A stretch of DNA of 64,000 nucleotides from Variovorax davisae. GTDB lineage: Bacteria; Pseudomonadota; Gammaproteobacteria; Burkholderiales; Burkholderiaceae_C. The notes under the pieces are model-generated. The model worked only from the letters and a program-made list of their open reading frames with translations. It searched no databases and was not told where the DNA came from. The translations under genes and the position numbers were made by a program. The DNA is taken from the NCBI RefSeq assembly GCF_030316845.1, contig NZ_JASZYS010000013.1:62001-126000 (forward strand). Direction: 5' to 3'. Shown here piece by piece: positions 7,314 through 16,080 of this stretch (position 1 is the first letter of the stretch; every line of letters starts with the position of its first letter).

Positions 7314-10093
7314 GGGGGTGCCTCCGCCCAGGTCGCGACCAGGTCCAGCGGCCTCGGGTCCAGGGTGAGCAATTCGGCCGCCAGGACGCTCGCGTCGGAG
7401 CCGACCTGGGGCAGCGCCGCATCGATCTGCGCGTTCTCGCGCAGCACGGCCAGGCGCGCGGCCGGCACGAACAAGGCGGTGTCGGTGCGCCGCAGCGACC
7501 TCACCTGCACCGCCACCACGCCCGGCACGCCCTGCAGCAGGGCGATGACCTCGCTGCGCGCCACCGGCTGGCCGAAGCCGCGGCGCGCGAAGGAGAACGC
7601 GGCGCGCGCCGCCTGCTGCGCGGCGGCCAGCACGGCGTCCATGTCCCGGGTCGGGTCGATCATCAGGGTGGCGCTGAAGGTGAAGGCGCCGCGCCGGTAG
7701 CTGCTGAGCCGGACCGGCACGTTCGGCTCGGCCGCATCGCCGATCGCCGAAAGCAGGTGGCCGAAGACCGCGCCCCCCGCTGCCACGTCGGCACCGTCGA
7801 TGCCGGCGACCGTGAGGAAGACGCCGCGGGTCTGGCCGAACCAGGTCCAGGTGGCGAGCGCCTTCGCGATGCCGCCGAAGGCGCGGGCGAAGTCCTCGTA
7901 GTCCTGCAGCGAGACGATGCGCCCGAGCGTGCTCAGGCCCAGCGCGGCATTGGCGCGGATGTCGTCGGCGGTCTCGGCGTCGGTGCCGCCGGTGGCGGGC
8001 GTGGGATTGCTGACACCCTGCACACCCAGCGGGCGCGTCTGCAGCAGCGTCAGCTGGCCGGCCGCGACATTGCCGACCGCGCCGATGCCCTTGCGGTAGC
8101 TGGCGAGGATGTTCTCGCTGCCGGTCGGGGGGCGCGCCCCGTGGCTGCCGTCGCCGAAGCCGACCACGGTGCTGCCGTCGTCGCCGAGGCGGGCGACATA
8201 GACGCGGTCGCGGGCGCCGCTGCCGAAGAAGTCGTGCACCTCGCGCCACAGCACGCCGTTCACGCGCACGGCGAGAGTCGATGCGACACCGCTGGGCGTC
8301 GCCGCGCTGACATGGGTGAGCGGCGCCTGCCGCAAGGTGAAGCGCTGCGAAGGCAGGCTCGCATTGCCGCTGCCGAGCACCTCGCTCACCGCGCTGCCGT
8401 GGGTGGCGGCCGCCACGTTGCCATTGATCGTGACGGTCTTGCGCACGTAGGCCTGGGTCAGCGCGCTGACCAGGGTCAGGCTGGTGCCGCCGTCGGCGCC
8501 GATCGCGTGCGCGACCGCCTGGATCTGCACCATCTCGCTGGCCTGGTTGCCGGGCGCGTCGGCGAGTTCGCCGCTGACGATCAGCCGCTGGCCGGCATAG
8601 AGGCCGTCGACCCAGGTGTCGAGGTCGATCTGGCTGTCGGCCGGCAGCGGATCCTCGTTCGGCAGGCGGGCCAGGGGCAGCGCCTCGCTCTCGGCCTGCA
8701 GCGTCGCGCCGCGGTAGCTGCTGAAAGTCGGGTAGCCGATCGACACCGGGCCGCTGTCGCTCTGGCCGACCACCGACAGCCGCAGCTGGGTCGCCTTGCC
8801 GGTCATCGTGTATTTCGCGGCGCCGTGCTCGGCCACGCCGTCGACGTTGGCGACCACCCAGTGGTCGCCCTGGGCGTCGCTCCATCGCAGTGCGGCGAAG
8901 CTGGGGGCCGCATCGCCGCCCGGGGCGATGCGCGGGTAGCTGGCATCGAGCAGTGGGTCGAGCACGTCGGTGGGCGGCACCCAGTCGCCGCCCGCCACGT
9001 ACTCGTTCGAGTACTGGGCCGCGATGACGGCCGGCAGACTGCGCGGATCGGGCGCGTTGTAGCCGAAGAGCGAAGCCTTGGTGCGCAGCGCATGGACGCT
9101 GGTCGCGGCCGGCGGCGACCAGGCCGCGAGGGTGCGGAACAAGTGCCTGAGCTTGAGTCCGAAGCGCCAGCCGAAGACCCTCAGGTCGTCGGCGCGGGCG
9201 ACGAAGGGCACGTGGGCCGCGAGCGCCTGCTGCGTCACGAAGGACCAGTTGCGCGGCGCTGCGAAGGTGGCCGCGAGGTGCAGCGGCACGGTCTGGGCCC
9301 GCAGCGACTCGAAGGCGATCCGCGGGCGCCGCGGGCGCGGCGGCGGCGGCGCCGGTGCCGGCACCTGGGCCCCGGAGATCGCCGGGCGCAGCGCCACCCG
9401 GGTCTGCTGCTCGGCCGCCATCGGCGTCACGCCGGCCACCGTGCGCAGCACCGGGCGGCTGCCGGCGTCGCTGGGCGCCACGACCACGCTGTCGCCGGGC
9501 TTGAGTCCCGTCGACACGCCGCTCAAAAGGATCTCCGTGGTGTCGGCGTCCACCGTCTGCGCGAGGCTCAGGCTGGGGCGGAACGCATTCCATTCGACCC
9601 GGACCGGGACGGCGTCGAGGGTCTCGAAGGTCTGCGGCAGGCCGCCGGGCAGGGGAACGCTCTGCACCCGCGTGCCGGCCGGCACGTCGACGGCCGTCGG
9701 CGCGCCGGGCGCCTGCATCAGCGTGAAGGCGAGCCAGGTGCTCGCGGCCACGCCGGGCTGCGGCACGTAGCCGACCAGTTCCGCCAGGCCCGCGAGCGAG
9801 CGCCGCTCGGTGGCGGTGCGCAGGAAGGATTCGTTGGCGATGCGCTCCTGGTAGAAGCTGAGCACATCGGCCACGCTGGCCCAGGCGTCGATCAGGCCGA
9901 GCGTGAAATCGGCCGGATCGCGCGTGCGCAGCTCGGGCAGGGTGCCCAGGCGCGCCTGCATGCTTTCCTTGAAGAGCGGCTGTGTTCCGACCCGGTAGGT
10001 GATCGTCGACAGGCCGGCGCGGTTGGCCACCACCGCCGGCGTCTGCGGCGACGTGCCGGCGCAGGCGCCGCAGGCGTCCAGTTCCCCGCTCAT
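7310..10093 (-). CDS. gp6/J-like baseplate wedge protein (second copy)
   Basis: A protein of 927 residues of the 'putative baseplate assembly protein' group (Afp11/Afp12, phage T4 gp6/P2 gpJ fold). Supporting motifs are an N-terminal segment LGLIDAWASVADVLSFYQERIANE, read here in two parts (LGLIDAWASVADVL then SFYQERIANESFLR), the central VGFGDGSHGARPPTG, and the J-domain signature with LGRIVSLQDYEDFARAF near the C-terminus. These proteins form the hexagonal wedge ring that holds the sheath in the extended state and triggers contraction. The ATG overlaps the previous stop (ATGA). A proline/arginine linker (PAPPPPRPRRPR, about residue 265) separates the N- and C-terminal parts. It is the larger of two adjacent J-like genes, as in Afp-type clusters. 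Confidence 0.85.
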   Translation of the reverse strand: MSGELDACGACAGTSPQTPAVVANRAGLSTITYRVGTQPLFKESMQARLGTLPELRTRDPADFTLGLIDAWASVADVLSFYQERIANESFLRTATERRSLAGLAELVGYVPQPGVAASTWLAFTLMQAPGAPTAVDVPAGTRVQSVPLPGGLPQTFETLDAVPVRVEWNAFRPSLSLAQTVDADTTEILLSGVSTGLKPGDSVVVAPSDAGSRPVLRTVAGVTPMAAEQQTRVALRPAISGAQVPAPAPPPPRPRRPRIAFESLRAQTVPLHLAATFAAPRNWSFVTQQALAAHVPFVARADDLRVFGWRFGLKLRHLFRTLAAWSPPAATSVHALRTKASLFGYNAPDPRSLPAVIAAQYSNEYVAGGDWVPPTDVLDPLLDASYPRIAPGGDAAPSFAALRWSDAQGDHWVVANVDGVAEHGAAKYTMTGKATQLRLSVVGQSDSGPVSIGYPTFSSYRGATLQAESEALPLARLPNEDPLPADSQIDLDTWVDGLYAGQRLIVSGELADAPGNQASEMVQIQAVAHAIGADGGTSLTLVSALTQAYVRKTVTINGNVAAATHGSAVSEVLGSGNASLPSQRFTLRQAPLTHVSAATPSGVASTLAVRVNGVLWREVHDFFGSGARDRVYVARLGDDGSTVVGFGDGSHGARPPTGSENILASYRKGIGAVGNVAAGQLTLLQTRPLGVQGVSNPTPATGGTDAETADDIRANAALGLSTLGRIVSLQDYEDFARAFGGIAKALATWTWFGQTRGVFLTVAGIDGADVAAGGAVFGHLLSAIGDAAEPNVPVRLSSYRRGAFTFSATLMIDPTRDMDAVLAAAQQAARAAFSFARRGFGQPVARSEVIALLQGVPGVVAVQVRSLRRTDTALFVPAARLAVLRENAQIDAALPQVGSDASVLAAELLTLDPRPLDLVATWAEAPP

Positions 10094-12570
10094 TTCCCGC
10101 CCCTCACCGTGAAGCTGAACACGCCGCGCTCCGCAAAGTCCGGGTCGTTGTCCAGCCGGGCCACTTCGAGCCGCCCGATCGGCAGCACGCCGGCGTCGAG
10201 GGCCGCGCGGCCCGGCTCGCCGCGCCGCTGGAAGGTCGTGATCTGCACCGACTCCACGCCGTCGATGGCCATCGCCGCCGCATACAGCGGGCTCGAATAC
10301 ACGTCCTGCCCGATGCGGAAGTTGTCGGGATGGAAGAGCCCGAGCCGCCCGTCGGGCCGCACGCGGCTGTTGAAGACTTCCGACAGGGCCTGCGCGACCT
10401 CGGCGCCGAAGTAGTCGGGCCGTACGCGGACCTGCATCGCGATGTCGAGCGGCACCGCGATCGGCGCCTCGATCTCCAGGTCGTGGCCGGCCATGCGCAG
10501 GCCGTCGAGCGACTGCGCGAGCCGGGCTTGGGTCGCCGCGTCCAGCGCGCCGCCGCCGAAGGGATCGACGGTGACCAGCACGCTGCGCCAGCTGCCGGTC
10601 CAGCGCATCGTGGCGGCCGCGCTCTGGACGCCGGGCAGCTGCGCGGCCCGCCGGGCGTAGTCGTCGGTCGTGACCGCGCGCTGCTGCGTGCGCAGCGCAT
10701 GCGGCGCCTTGGCGCGCACCGAGGCGATGCTTTCGGGCTCGCTGCCGCCGCCCGCCGGCAGCGGCTGGCGGATGCCGACGATGGCCGGCTCGTCGGTCAC
10801 GATGCGCACCAGCGTGCCGGCGCCGACATTGCCGGCGCTGCCGGTGCCGACGCGGTAGCTGGCGCTGAACGCCGTGCCGGAGGCAGGACGCCGGCCGTGG
10901 GCGCCGTCGCCGAAGCGCAGCCACGCCGCGCCGGCGTCGTCGGGCTCGACGACGAAGTGCGGATCGTCGGCGTGGCTGCCGAGCAGGTCCCGCTGCGCGA
11001 ACCAGTCGACCGACAGCCCTTCGAGCTGGCCGGCGAGCTGGATCGCAGGCGTGGCGCTGGCGGCATCGGGCTGCTGCAGCGCCGTGGCCGAGGCGGCGAG
11101 ATCGGTGGGATCGAAGGGCACGGCCCAGGTGAGCGGCGCGCGGGCCAGCCGCGGCCTGAAGCGCGGCGGCACCGGCTCGCGACGGGCTTCGCTGCACATC
11201 GCCCCGCTCGCCGCCGGCGCCCGGAACAGGGTCGGCGCAGGCACCTCGCCGATGGCCTCGGCGGCCGCCAGGCGCTGTCCATGGTCGGCCAGCACCATGT
11301 TGCCGCGGGCGACGCTGATGTCGCTCACGTCGCTCTCCGTGCTGTTCTTCGCGATGCGGGCCGACAGGCACAGCGGAAAGGCCAGGGCGTCGCCGGCGGC
11401 CCACGCGATCTGCGTCACGGGCTGCCGGTAGAGCGGGTCCTGCAGCGGCTGGCCCTTGGCGTCGTCGACCGCGACGCTGACCAGGCGCACCGCCTGGCGG
11501 TGGGTCGGGTCGGCGTCCGCGGCCAGCCCGGTCTCGGGCCCGAGCACTTCCTCGAACACCAGCACGTCGCCCGGCTTCAGGTTCGGAAAGCGGCCGCGCA
11601 GCGTGGCCCGCGTCGCGCCCCGGGGCAGCGCGCAGCGCCGGTCGCCCCAAGTGTGGAAGCCGATCTCCCGATGGGCCTGGAACAGCGTTGCGGCCTGGGC
11701 CGTCTCGAACACGACCGGCAGGCCCGCCAGCGCGGCGGCGTAGCCGGCCTTGGCGACCACCGGCGCCGCGCCGGCCTTGCCGCCGAGGATCGGCGTGTGC
11801 GCCGGCAGCGCCACGTTGTCGGCCTGCACCAGCACCTGCACCCAGGCGCGGGCGCTGCAGCCTTCCTGCATGAAGTAGTCGACGAGGCGGGCGTGGCGGC
11901 GCACCGAGGTGCGCAGGCGCGCCGTGCCCAGGTAGGCCTCGGTCGCCACCGCATCCTGCTGGTAGCTCAGGTAGTCGCCGACATAGGCCAGCATCTCGAC
12001 CAGTGCGACGCCGAGGTCCGCCACGTGGCTCTCCTGCCAGCCGGGCACCTGCGTGGCGAGGCGGTCGAGCATGAGCTGGCGCAAGCCTGCGTAGTCCTTC
12101 GCCAGGTAGTTGAGTTCCGGCACCGAAGCCACGGCGGGTGCGCAGGCGACCGACGACTGGCAGTCGAAGGGCGAGGGGCAATCCACCTTGAACGAGAACG
12201 GCGCCGAGGCCAGCACCGGGTCCATGCCCGCCATCGGCAGGCCGCTGCCATCGGGCTGCACCAGCTGCAGCGTGTAGGTCGAGAAGTCGCCGGGCCGGTC
12301 GACGTGCAGGACCAGCACGTTGTCGTCGTAGCTGGGCGGCTGGTCGACCCGGATGCCGGTGAAGCGCTCGCCGCCGCTGATGCGCACGTGGCCCGCCGTG
12401 ATGCCCGCGGGCGCGGGCGCTCGCAGGAAGTGCACGCGCAGACCCTGCTGGAACTGCGCCCCCACGTCCACGACCTCGACGAAGTCGATGCCGTTGAGCG
12501 TGGTCGAGTTCGCGACGTCGATGCGTCGTTGGGCGTCGCAGCAGAGCGTCTGCGAATCAGCGAGGCTCAT
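10090..12570 (-). CDS. gp6/J-like baseplate wedge protein (first copy)
   Basis: A protein of 826 residues from the ATG at 12570; a GTG at 12579 is also in frame. I prefer the ATG because GAGGGGGTGG lies just before it and the gp25 gene's TAG ends one base upstream. Family features are an early LVEMLAYVGDYLSYQQDAVA segment (quoted as LVEMLAYVGDYL and SYQQDAVATEAYL), the FGDGAHGRRPASGT loop, and a C-terminal region with VTTDDYARRAAQLPGV and LGLFHPDNFRIGQ. This matches Afp11-like wedge proteins. It follows the gp25-like gene, the usual order in contractile tails, and precedes the second J-like gene with an ATGA overlap. Location: baseplate wedge. Confidence 0.85.
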   Translation of the reverse strand: MSLADSQTLCCDAQRRIDVANSTTLNGIDFVEVVDVGAQFQQGLRVHFLRAPAPAGITAGHVRISGGERFTGIRVDQPPSYDDNVLVLHVDRPGDFSTYTLQLVQPDGSGLPMAGMDPVLASAPFSFKVDCPSPFDCQSSVACAPAVASVPELNYLAKDYAGLRQLMLDRLATQVPGWQESHVADLGVALVEMLAYVGDYLSYQQDAVATEAYLGTARLRTSVRRHARLVDYFMQEGCSARAWVQVLVQADNVALPAHTPILGGKAGAAPVVAKAGYAAALAGLPVVFETAQAATLFQAHREIGFHTWGDRRCALPRGATRATLRGRFPNLKPGDVLVFEEVLGPETGLAADADPTHRQAVRLVSVAVDDAKGQPLQDPLYRQPVTQIAWAAGDALAFPLCLSARIAKNSTESDVSDISVARGNMVLADHGQRLAAAEAIGEVPAPTLFRAPAASGAMCSEARREPVPPRFRPRLARAPLTWAVPFDPTDLAASATALQQPDAASATPAIQLAGQLEGLSVDWFAQRDLLGSHADDPHFVVEPDDAGAAWLRFGDGAHGRRPASGTAFSASYRVGTGSAGNVGAGTLVRIVTDEPAIVGIRQPLPAGGGSEPESIASVRAKAPHALRTQQRAVTTDDYARRAAQLPGVQSAAATMRWTGSWRSVLVTVDPFGGGALDAATQARLAQSLDGLRMAGHDLEIEAPIAVPLDIAMQVRVRPDYFGAEVAQALSEVFNSRVRPDGRLGLFHPDNFRIGQDVYSSPLYAAAMAIDGVESVQITTFQRRGEPGRAALDAGVLPIGRLEVARLDNDPDFAERGVFSFTVRGGK

Positions 12571-12571
12571 G

Positions 12572-12931
12572 CTAGCCACCCCCTCGCGTGAACTCGGCCG
12601 ACATGCGCTGCTGCGTCGCCAGCACCACGTACTGCACCGTCACCGTCACCGTGCTCTCCACGCTCTCGACCTGCACGCCGGTGAACTTGATCAGGTCGCC
12701 CAGCCATTGCTGCAGCGCGCCCTGCACCAGGAACTGGGTGGCCGTTGCCAGCTCGGGGCTCGTGGGCGCAAACAACAGTTGCGCCAGCCCGGTCCCGAAG
12801 GTCGGCCGGTTCACGCGCTCGCCCGGCGCCGTGAACAGCACCTGCTCGATGAGGTCCCGGATGTGGTCGTCGCCGGCGGCCTGCGCCGTGCGGCCCTGGG
12901 CGTCGAATCCGTAGGGATAGTCGAGCTGCAT
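12572..12931 (-). CDS. gp25-like baseplate wedge protein
   Basis: A protein of 119 residues with the compact gp25/lysozyme-like wedge family layout. It opens with LDYPYGFDAQGRT, then IRDLIEQVLFTAPGERVNRPTFG and LAQLLFAP, given here in pieces. The ERVNRPTFG segment with its arginine is the best-conserved part of gp25/TssE proteins and binds the first sheath ring. The start at 12931 overlaps the preceding PAAR-like gene's stop as TGATG. It is equivalent to Afp9/Pvc9. Only this domain is present and the length is normal for the family. Confidence 0.9.
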   Translation of the reverse strand: MQLDYPYGFDAQGRTAQAAGDDHIRDLIEQVLFTAPGERVNRPTFGTGLAQLLFAPTSPELATATQFLVQGALQQWLGDLIKFTGVQVESVESTVTVTVQYVVLATQQRMSAEFTRGGG

Positions 12932-13251
12932 CACATTCCCCTGGCGCGAACCTGCGAAGGCGCGACCAGCACGCCGGTGCCGTTGGGCACGCACTGCGCC
13001 TGGCTGTCCACCAGCAGCACCGGCGCGCCGCCGGCCTTGACGCGGGTCGCGACCGTGGTCCAGGCGGCGCTCACGCAGGGGCTCGGCGAGCCCGAGATGT
13101 TGAAGGGGCAGGCCGAGACCATGTAGGCCGCGGCCTGCGTCACCACCGCCTGCTTGTTCAGCGTCACTCTCGGGAAGGGCGCCGTCGCCTTCGCCTGCCC
13201 GGCGTGCATGCAGGTCACCACCGAGGTCTGGTCGAGCAGGAAGCCGGGCAT
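12931..13251 (-). CDS. PAAR-like spike-tip protein (DUF4280-like)
   Basis: A protein of 106 residues with short glycine- and proline-rich strands and four cysteines (in VVTCMHAG, SACPF, SPCVS and AQCVP). CMHAGQA near the N-terminus is the PAAR-like/DUF4280 opening, where Cys/His residues can hold the metal at the needle point. The central NISGSPSPC segment also fits. It follows the spike gene with a TGATG overlap, as expected for a protein that caps the gp5-like spike and sharpens it, and it may dock cargo. It is equivalent to Afp10/Pvc10 by position. Assignment rests on motif and context rather than a full-length match. Confidence 0.75.
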   Translation of the reverse strand: MPGFLLDQTSVVTCMHAGQAKATAPFPRVTLNKQAVVTQAAAYMVSACPFNISGSPSPCVSAAWTTVATRVKAGGAPVLLVDSQAQCVPNGTGVLVAPSQVRARGM

Positions 13252-13748
13252 CAGGTCACCTCCAGCGCGCCGTCGTTGATCGACACGCCCGCGGCACCGA
13301 TCGCGATGCTGAACGCGGCCATGGCCAGCTTGATGCCGTCCGAGTCGAGCGTGAGCTTGAGCGGCACCGCGACGGCTGGCGGACCGACCTCCAGTATGAA
13401 GCCGCCCACGCCGGGCAGGTCGCTCAGCTGGAGGCTGATGCAGTCGGTCTTGAACACCTTCATCTCCGCCACGGCCGGCATCGCCGGCACCTCGCCCGCG
13501 CCCCAGAAGCAGCCGCTCCAGATCGGCTGCTCGGGATTGCCGCCCTCGAACTCGACCCAGATGTTGGCGCCGACCGGCGGCACGGCGAAGAAGCCCACGC
13601 CCGAGCCGCCGTAGGGTGCGCAGGGCAGGGCCCACGACAGCGTGCCATCGCCGAGCACCGCGGCGACGCTCACCTGCACCCGCCCGAGCATCATCGGATC
13701 GACGTTGTTCTCGACCTTGCCGCGGTACTTGCCATAGAAGGGATTCAT
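13251..13748 (-). CDS. gp5-like spike protein (baseplate V, OB-fold)
   Basis: A protein of 165 residues. Residues ~1-85 form the gp5/VgrG OB-fold domain, shown by FYGKYRGKVENNVDPMMLGR followed by WVEFEGGNPEQPIWSGCFWG (each quoted separately). The rest (ISLQLSDLPGVGGFILEVG and later) looks like the beta-prism that forms the triangular needle. In VgrG/Afp8 the gp27 and gp5 parts are fused; here they are two genes overlapping by ATGA (gp27 stop, gp5 start). The trimer should sit under the inner tube and carry the PAAR-like tip encoded next. Confidence 0.85.
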   Translation of the reverse strand: MNPFYGKYRGKVENNVDPMMLGRVQVSVAAVLGDGTLSWALPCAPYGGSGVGFFAVPPVGANIWVEFEGGNPEQPIWSGCFWGAGEVPAMPAVAEMKVFKTDCISLQLSDLPGVGGFILEVGPPAVAVPLKLTLDSDGIKLAMAAFSIAIGAAGVSINDGALEVT

Positions 13749-14881
13749 GGCCTTACAACCGGAACCGTCGACCCCCAGCCTTCGCGCGCCAGCGTGAACG
13801 ACTGCGAATAGTTTTCCTTGCGGATGCGGTGGCGGACGTTCTTCACGTACCAGAGCCCGTCGTGCAGGTAGCCCGCCCCGCGCACGCCGACGACGCCGCG
13901 CGGCTGCAGGATGTCGCCATAGCGCAGGGCATCGAGCTCGCCGTGGGCGACCACCAGGTCCATCGAGTCTTCGATCAGGGCCTGGGCGCGGCCGTAGGCC
14001 TGCATCGCATCGACCCCCGACTCGCGGAAGCGGGTGGTGCGCACGTTCGGCTGGTCCACCAGCCAGGCGGGCAGGGCGGCCAGCGGCGGCCGCAGGCTCG
14101 CGAACAGCCGCACCGGCAGCGCCTGGTTGGTCAGGCGGTCCTGCACCTTGCCGCTCACCTGGGTCGGGCCGAGGCCGTTGCTGTGGACGCTGAAGTCGCT
14201 GACGTTGCTGTTCGGCCCCATGTTGACCGTGATCGCGCTCTGCGGCAGCCCGGCCCGCACGGGCGGTCCCCAGTAGGCGGTGTTGGTCATCGGCACCGGG
14301 CCGGGCACGATGTAGAACACATAGCCGTGGCGCAGCGCCAGGAAGCGCAGGTGCTCGAGGTCGGTGCGCAGCTGCACCGGCACGCGGTCGATCGGCAGCG
14401 GCGGATCGATCACCGGCGGCGGGATCAGCTTCGGTATCAGGCCGTACTCGGCATAGCTGCCGATGAGCTTCAGCGCGACCAGCCCGTCGTCGAGGCCCAC
14501 ATGCTCGGCGCTCTTCTCCTCCAGGTCGAGCTTGACGCTCACGTCGTCGCCGGTCAGCGTGACGAACGAGCGCCCGGGCTCGTGGCTGGCGGAGAACTCG
14601 CGCTGCGTCACGAAGCCGTCCATCAGCACCCGCGGCGTCGCATTGAAGGTGACGATCACGATCACGCGGTTCCAGGTCTGCAGCAGGGGACTGGCGAGCA
14701 GGGCGTAGTCGAGCAGGTCGGCGGGTCCGGAGCGGCCGACCTGGAAGCGGATCTGGAAGCCCGATCGATCGTCGCCGGTGTGGACCTCCACCTCCTCGAG
14801 CGCCTCCATCAGGTTCACGGGCGCCGGCAGCGGCACCGAAGGGCCGATCAGCAGGGTCAGGTGGATGCCGAGGAAGTCCAT
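13745..14881 (-). CDS. gp27-like baseplate hub protein
   Basis: A protein of 378 residues related to gp27/late-control-D hub domains: FQIRFQVGRSG..DLLDY early, a tube-like barrel (VLMDGFVTQREFSASHEPG), then a second barrel ending in DILQPRGVVGVRGAGYL and VRHRIRKENYSQSFTL (quoted in pieces). The DGLWYVKNVRH segment is typical of the last hub barrel. The hub is a trimer that converts threefold spike symmetry to the sixfold tube. It starts three bases after the LysM-like gene and overlaps the spike gene. Length and order fit a split Afp8/Pvc8. Confidence 0.8.
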   Translation of the reverse strand: MDFLGIHLTLLIGPSVPLPAPVNLMEALEEVEVHTGDDRSGFQIRFQVGRSGPADLLDYALLASPLLQTWNRVIVIVTFNATPRVLMDGFVTQREFSASHEPGRSFVTLTGDDVSVKLDLEEKSAEHVGLDDGLVALKLIGSYAEYGLIPKLIPPPVIDPPLPIDRVPVQLRTDLEHLRFLALRHGYVFYIVPGPVPMTNTAYWGPPVRAGLPQSAITVNMGPNSNVSDFSVHSNGLGPTQVSGKVQDRLTNQALPVRLFASLRPPLAALPAWLVDQPNVRTTRFRESGVDAMQAYGRAQALIEDSMDLVVAHGELDALRYGDILQPRGVVGVRGAGYLHDGLWYVKNVRHRIRKENYSQSFTLAREGWGSTVPVVRP

Positions 14882-14884
14882 GGC

Positions 14885-15172
14885 TCAGAACTGGGGCGAG
14901 GCGATGCGCAGCACGCGGCCGAGCGTCGCGGTGAGTTCGAAGGGGTCGAGCGCGTCGTTGGCGTCGCAGATGCGCCAGTACTGCTCCGGGTCGCCGAAGG
15001 TGCGGGCTGCGATCAGGTCGAGCCGGTCGCCCTGCGTGACCGTGACGCCCATCACCAGCGGCATCGCGCTGCCTGCCGGCAGGAAGCGGCGGCCGAAATA
15101 GCTCACGACGCGCCCGCCGGGGTCCGTGTGGGTCAAGACCGGAAGGCTGGCATAGCGGCTGGTCGTGGCCAT
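14885..15172 (-). CDS. LysM-like baseplate protein (Afp7/gp53-like)
   Basis: A protein of 95 residues. The second half (TQGDRLDLIAARTFGDPEQYW, quoted as TQGDRLDLIAA and RTFGDPEQYWRICDAND) is a LysM-type module, as in tail proteins gpX and T4 gp53. In baseplates this domain bridges wedge and hub rather than binding peptidoglycan. It lies three bases after the tube-family gene and three bases before the gp27-like gene, the standard place for this component. It ends near LRIASPQF, typical for the family. Confidence 0.85.
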   Translation of the reverse strand: MATTSRYASLPVLTHTDPGGRVVSYFGRRFLPAGSAMPLVMGVTVTQGDRLDLIAARTFGDPEQYWRICDANDALDPFELTATLGRVLRIASPQF

Positions 15173-15175
15173 GGT

Positions 15176-15847
15176 CTACATCCCCGTGCTGACGCCGCCG
15201 CTGAACGACAGCGAACCCGACGCCGACGCATTGCCGACCGTGTTGAGCGTGGCCATCGTCTCCTTGGCCACCTGGTGCGCCAGGAAGAGCGCGTAGCCCG
15301 GATGCGTGATCGGAAGGTCGTTGTAGCTGAGCACGCGCAGGCCGAGCTGCACCCTGGCGCGGGTCGGATTGAGCTTGACGTCGTAGGCCTCCTCGGTGAT
15401 CGAGAAGGTGCTGATGCGAACCGGCAGCACCCGCTGCGGCCCCCAGATGAACAAGGTGAAGGGGGCGGCCGGCGGAATGATCTCGATCGTGCCGACCGCC
15501 AGCAGGATCGTGTTGGCGATGACCAGGCTGCTCTTCGGATAGACCAGCATCTCGAGTGCCGACAGCTGCGGATAGATGCCCGAGCCCACGGCCAGCGGGT
15601 TGGCCTGTTCGAGCTGGTCGGTGGCATCGATCTCGACGTCGAGCGAGATCGTCTCCACCGGCGCGCCCTTCAGGCGCAGTGCCTCGCCGCGGTCGCCGTC
15701 GTCCGAGCGCGTGGTCTGCGCCTCGATCTGGCGCGTCATGGTGTCGGGGTTGTACTGGAAGCTGATGATGCTGGCGAGCGGGTTGAACGGATCGATGCCG
15801 ACGATCGCGCCCTTCACGAGGCGAGGCGAGCCCGGGAATCCGCTCAT
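15176..15847 (-). CDS. CIS tube-family baseplate protein (tube initiator)
   Basis: A protein of 223 residues. The segments IISFQYNPDTMTRQIEAQ and APVETISLDVEIDATDQLE are typical of the 'CIS_tube'/Afp7-N family, which resembles inner-tube proteins and forms the first ring connecting hub to tube. The early FQYNPDTMTR motif is strongly conserved in eCIS clusters. The start overlaps the previous small gene by ATGA and the stop (TAG) is three bases before the LysM-like gene. In Afp the tube-like and LysM parts are one protein; here they are separate. Confidence 0.75.
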   Translation of the reverse strand: MSGFPGSPRLVKGAIVGIDPFNPLASIISFQYNPDTMTRQIEAQTTRSDDGDRGEALRLKGAPVETISLDVEIDATDQLEQANPLAVGSGIYPQLSALEMLVYPKSSLVIANTILLAVGTIEIIPPAAPFTLFIWGPQRVLPVRISTFSITEEAYDVKLNPTRARVQLGLRVLSYNDLPITHPGYALFLAHQVAKETMATLNTVGNASASGSLSFSGGVSTGM

Positions 15848-16080
15848 GGCCGGCCTCCACGCGATGCGCCCGGCATCGCCTGGTGCACCGCGGCGGCGAT
15901 GCGGTGTTCGAGGCCCTGGCCCGCGACCGGTCCCTGCGGGATGGCCGGTTGGCGCGAAGCCCCCGCGTCGATGCGCTGCGCCAGCGCCTGCGACACGGCT
16001 TGCGCCAGCCGCTCGCGATCGATCGCGCCGGCGCTGCCCGCGTCGACGACCAGCCGGTCGATGTGCAGCTCGATCTTCAT
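15844..16080 (-). CDS. small eCIS protein with I-x-R-L-x-V motif
   Basis: A protein of 78 residues, too small and compositionally biased for a family call. It opens with a clear beta strand, KIELHIDRLVVDAGS, followed by an alanine/glutamine-rich helix (LAQAVSQALAQRID) and a glycine/proline tail. The ATG at 16080 overlaps the ATPase stop and its own stop overlaps the next ATG, so it is fully embedded in the translation-coupled operon. The first strand resembles one near the C-terminus of the 269-residue protein upstream (VTIGRLEVRS), hinting at a shared docking peptide. Function unknown. Confidence 0.7.
   Translation of the reverse strand: MKIELHIDRLVVDAGSAGAIDRERLAQAVSQALAQRIDAGASRQPAIPQGPVAGQGLEHRIAAAVHQAMPGASRGGRP

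Noticed and set aside
15613..15847. Separate small genes overlapping the tube-family gene in other frames
   Set aside because: Amino-acid composition is arginine/proline-rich without motifs; the 15176-15847 frame matches a known baseplate family.
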